Assembly: GCA_026874595.1 (NCBI GenBank)
Contig: CM049307.1
Span: 32,475,862-32,539,861 of the forward strand
DNA length: 64,000 nt
Direction of reading: 5' to 3'
Origin: Sipunculus nudus
Lineage: Eukaryota; Annelida; Sipuncula; Golfingiida; Sipunculidae
Within the stretch, counting starts at the first letter, position 1. Every line of letters starts with the position of its first letter. The position numbers were made by a program, and so were the translations under genes. Below, piece by piece: positions 60,400 to 64,000 of the stretch. The notes beneath the pieces were generated by a model. The model saw nothing but the letters and a program-made list of their open reading frames with translations. It did not search any database and had not been told where the DNA came from.

Positions 60400-60790
60400 A
60401 GGCAGTTCACAGATATTATCACACCAGTTCACAGACATAAGTTCACAGATATAACCTCACAAATTTCACAGATATAACCTTACTAGTTCACAGATATAAC
60501 CTCACCAATTCACATGAAGATGTAACCTCACTTATTCACAGATATAACCTCACCAGTTCACATGCAGATATAACCTCACCAGTTCACAGATATAACCTCA
60601 CCAGTTCACAGATACAACCGCACCGGTTCACAGATATAACCTCACCAATTCACATGAAGATCATAACCTCACCAATTCACATGAAGATTTAACCTCACCA
60701 GTTCACAAATATAACCTTACCAGTTCACAGATATAACGTTCCTCAGCAGTTCACAGATATATAGTTCCTCACCAGTACACAGATATAACC
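60400..60790. repeat. 22-bp minisatellite
   Basis: About sixteen units of AGTTCACAGATATAACCTCACC with small changes, in the PKG intron that runs off the right edge. Confidence 0.95.
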
Positions 60791-60799
60791 TCACCAGGA

Positions 60800-61524
60800 A
60801 CAAATCCAATATACTGCCAGTCATTAAGTAAAAGCATGTCATGTGTTTTTTCATGTATCAAAATCTGGGACATTTAATGGTATTTCAGGATTGTGGGGAG
60901 TGCTTTATAGACTTTTATGGTAATTGGTGAATTTTTACATTTGATTTAAATTATGACATGTGATTTAAATGATTTTTGGTGACAAAAATTCACAGCTTTA
61001 TAGGCCTCAGTTAATAAATAAACTATCTTCATAACCATGGAAACCAGTATAACTGAGGTCAGATACATTCTTCATGGTGTCAAACCAACATTTCCATAAG
61101 GCTTAAACTGTATCCATGGTTATTTCTTGGCATACATTTTTACTTTTCTTTAAATTAACAAGTGAATTTTGTCCTACTTTAATAAACTGTTTGGAACATA
61201 ATATTTGTGTACAAGCAAAATTCAATTAATATTCATATAAAAGAAAGTATGGTTGCCACAGTAAAATTAACAGTAGTTTGGTGACACAGAATATGATACA
61301 TTGTTATCTTGTTTATTTGATTTAAATAGAAGAAGTGAAAATCAGAAAGTCTAAATGTAGAAACGCAAGACAATTAAGTTACAGGCCTACCAAAGGTTAA
61401 TGACTGAAAAAAAGAGAAGACTTCTTTGAAAAAAAAAGACTGAATAAGATTAAAATTACCATCAATACCCCCATTTTTTTTATATCAAACTGAATAAAGA
61501 TGTGCTTTGCATACCACAACTGTG

Positions 61525-61528
<4 letters not shown>
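60800..61528. other. PKG intron, nothing recognised
   Basis: AT-rich sequence without a supported exon. Confidence 0.5.

Positions 61529-61578
<50 letters not shown>
61529..61578. repeat. (AT)n microsatellite
   Basis: Uninterrupted AT run of about 50 bp. Confidence 0.95.
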
Positions 61579-61580
<2 letters not shown>

Positions 61581-61599
61581 TTCTCAATGTCAGAAAGTC

Positions 61600-64000
61600 A
61601 GAAACAACATGGTGCACATCCCCATTCATGAAGATAAGAGCATTTTCCACGTATTGTGACACATGTTGGACATTTGCACACAAACAAATCTGTTATGTCC
61701 CATTTTTGTTCTAACTGGACTGTTAAGGCAGGAGAGAAATACCATATATTGGAATAATTTCACATAAAAAAAAAGAAAAAAAAGTGCTGCTGCAAAAAAG
61801 AATGAAACAATTGTTGTTAGCATCATTTTTAGGAAATCCTTAAAAAAGTGGGACTCTTTTAAAAAGAAGTGATTAAGCAGGCCTGAGTTTTACATAAGTT
61901 AAACATTGCACTATAAGTGTAAATACAAAATTCCCAATAAAAGTACTACAATATGTTCACTTATTACTAAACAGTCAACCTAGAAAGAAGACACATTGGT
62001 CAAGTTAAAATGTGACACATATTTTTATCATATTAGCAAATCTAAGGAAAAACACTGCAAACCTTGATCAGCCCCACCACAGGTAAACAACTGGAAAAAG
62101 AGCAAATGCTCCAGAAAAAAAGATTAGCTGCTTTAAAATTAGAAGTGATATGGGGTAAAATCAGCAATGTAGCCAAAACAAGTCTGTAAAATTTAATTTG
62201 ATCACAGACTGAGAAAAGATATGCTTCAGATACAAAAAATGTACATATCTTGCTCCACATGTCAGAAACATGCATGGTCTTCATGCCTCTACTTGTGGAT
62301 ATGGGTGTTTTGAACATGTTTCAATACATGCTGGCCATCTGCAGATATGAAAACTGTAAAGTGTCCAATACCTGTTCTTACTGGACTGTACATGCATGCA
62401 GCAGGATAGTAATATTATGTTCCAGAACTATTATACTGAAATAGGTTTTTTCATCATTTCCAGTTAATTTTATATTACATAAAGAGTGACCCTTTTAAAA
62501 CTTTTTTAATTAAGAGTGATTTGGAAGGCCTGCAAAAATTGCTTCTTACCTCCAAATTTCTACAACATTCTATATTTAAACCTAACTGAATGGTATACAT
62601 GAAGTGTTCATGAGAACTGTAAATTTCCCCTTCAGTGATGATTATAATATGAATGAATCAGACACAACACTTATTCTGCATGCATGTACAAATCATCACG
62701 CAGCACAACAGATATCCAATCAGCCCAAAGGTCAAAACAGCAGCACAAGATTAGAAGCTACTGATATTCATAGATCACACCCATATATGCCACTACATCT
62801 CATCGTATTACAGTATTGCTCGGCTGTTAATCCAAGGATTCCTAGCTACTTAAGCTGTATTTGCCCTCAGGGCCACATTAAGCCTACCAGCTACTGAGGG
62901 TTCCTGTTCTCACATGTTCTACTGGATTCCTTGACCACAATGGTACCCCAGGCTCCTGGTAAGCACAGGTATGAAGGGAGTAGGTCCTGTTAATTATCTG
63001 TTGTGGGTGTTGTAAAACCTATCTACTTCCTCTTGGTTTTTTTTTTTTCTGGAGCACTAAATGACCTTCCCTTTGGTTTGTTAAGGAACAATGCATCAGA
63101 TCTCTCTCAGACTGCTCCCACAAGACACCATGATTAAATGACTATTTTCCCTTCTATGCAGAATATGACCTCACGATGTCCCAAGAAACATGTATGCAAA
63201 GAAGCCATGATTCTTGTTTGAAAATGCTTGTCTTTGTTATGTTAAATCTATATAACCAATGCACACTATCACAAACTTCAATGTCTTGTAAGTCACCTGG
63301 AAGTTATTGAATAATCAGGACATGTAAAACCACTCAGGCACAAACAGTGCTGTACAGGACTTCCTGGAAACCAGCAGATGTGTAGCGGGGTCACTTCACA
63401 CGCTAGTTGGACCAGGGCTGTTGAAGACTAGATCTGTAGATCAGTGTAAGCCCTACATTTGTGACAACACCTGTCCTGGCTAAGATGTCCGGCGTTTAGT
63501 TTAATCAGGCCACAGATGTACACCATTGGCCACAATTGCTGTTCATTGTAATTAATTATAGCTGGCTGTGGTTAACAAGTGACTGTCAACCGGGACCTAA
63601 ATATTGATTTATTCAGGTAATTGGTATCTTGGTAATTGTCCCTCAGCTTAGTGAGTGCATGGGGATCCCCTACACAATGGTCTGCTGCAAGAAATACTGG
63701 ACACAGAGGGCAAGAATATTGGATCTATACAGACAGGCGAAAATTCTCTGAATGATGCCAAGAGAATTATTAACTATATATATTCACTTCATTGGTTTAC
63801 AAATGCTTTTAGAGTAACAGCTACTAATCAGTCCTTCCTGGTTTATAAAATGTTTCAAATATACTATTAATGTAATCAACACTTACCAACATTACCTGAG
63901 ACAATCTATTTATAATTTTTGTGTGTTTTCCTTTACCACCTGTGGCTTTTGAATAAACAGAAACTTTTGCATTTAATAAACATAAATCATTTTCTTCACA
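61600..64000. other. probable PKG intron, nothing recognised
   Basis: I looked on the minus strand for an exon of cyclic-nucleotide-binding domain A ending two bases into a Ser codon and found none. The stretch 63300-63720 is richer in GC and unique-looking, but shows no motif. Confidence 0.45.

Noticed and set aside
60000-64000. The next upstream PKG exon (cyclic-nucleotide-binding domain A)
   Set aside because: Candidate donors such as those near 62549 and 63886 are preceded by frames with stops or unrelated residues. The exon is probably beyond the window.

Overview
The window looks like animal nuclear DNA. It is AT-rich, with long GT-AG introns, small phase-matched coding exons, LINE, SINE and MITE relics, minisatellites and no operon-like packing. 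The protein types (a CARD-NACHT-LRR receptor and a cGMP-dependent protein kinase) and the style of the dispersed repeats suggest a lophotrochozoan, most likely a mollusc. That placement is inference only; no species marker is present.

Region 1-15.4 kb holds no gene I can name. It has a 5'-truncated LINE tail on the minus strand (130-907), two unassigned coding-like islands on the minus strand (1608-1845, 3030-3390), a decayed LINE tail on the plus strand (about 7250-7595), a tRNA-derived SINE (9790-10056), a 134-bp satellite of six copies (13370-14150) and a 27-bp minisatellite next to it.

Region 15.5-23.6 kb holds a plus-strand gene that I assemble from five exons. A CRE and TATA promoter is followed by a tiny first exon, then two exons that together make one CARD, a linker exon, and one large exon with NACHT and LRR-like regions. 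The model gives 940 residues. In it the ATG exists in the mRNA only after exon 1 (ending AT) is spliced to exon 2 (starting G). The unspliced RNA reads ATG-TGA at that place. Intron 1 carries a TTAA-flanked MITE. Intron 2 carries a 31-bp minisatellite interrupted by a 195-bp MITE.

Region 26.8-28.1 kb holds an intronless plus-strand frame for a 434-residue single-pass membrane protein of unknown function, with a poly(A) signal at 28433. A repeat element (28953-30740) and a degenerate tandem repeat follow.

Region 34.7-60 kb holds the 3' part of a minus-strand cGMP-dependent protein kinase gene (PRKG1/foraging type). Thirteen exons with consistent phases encode the second cyclic-nucleotide-binding domain, the kinase domain and the C-terminal tail (465 residues). 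The 5' exons lie beyond the right edge. Three of its largest introns are filled mostly by members of one repeat family, all in the same orientation. The donor of its penultimate exon has been amplified into a 45-bp minisatellite. Region 60-64 kb has a 22-bp minisatellite and a TA tract and no exon I can support.
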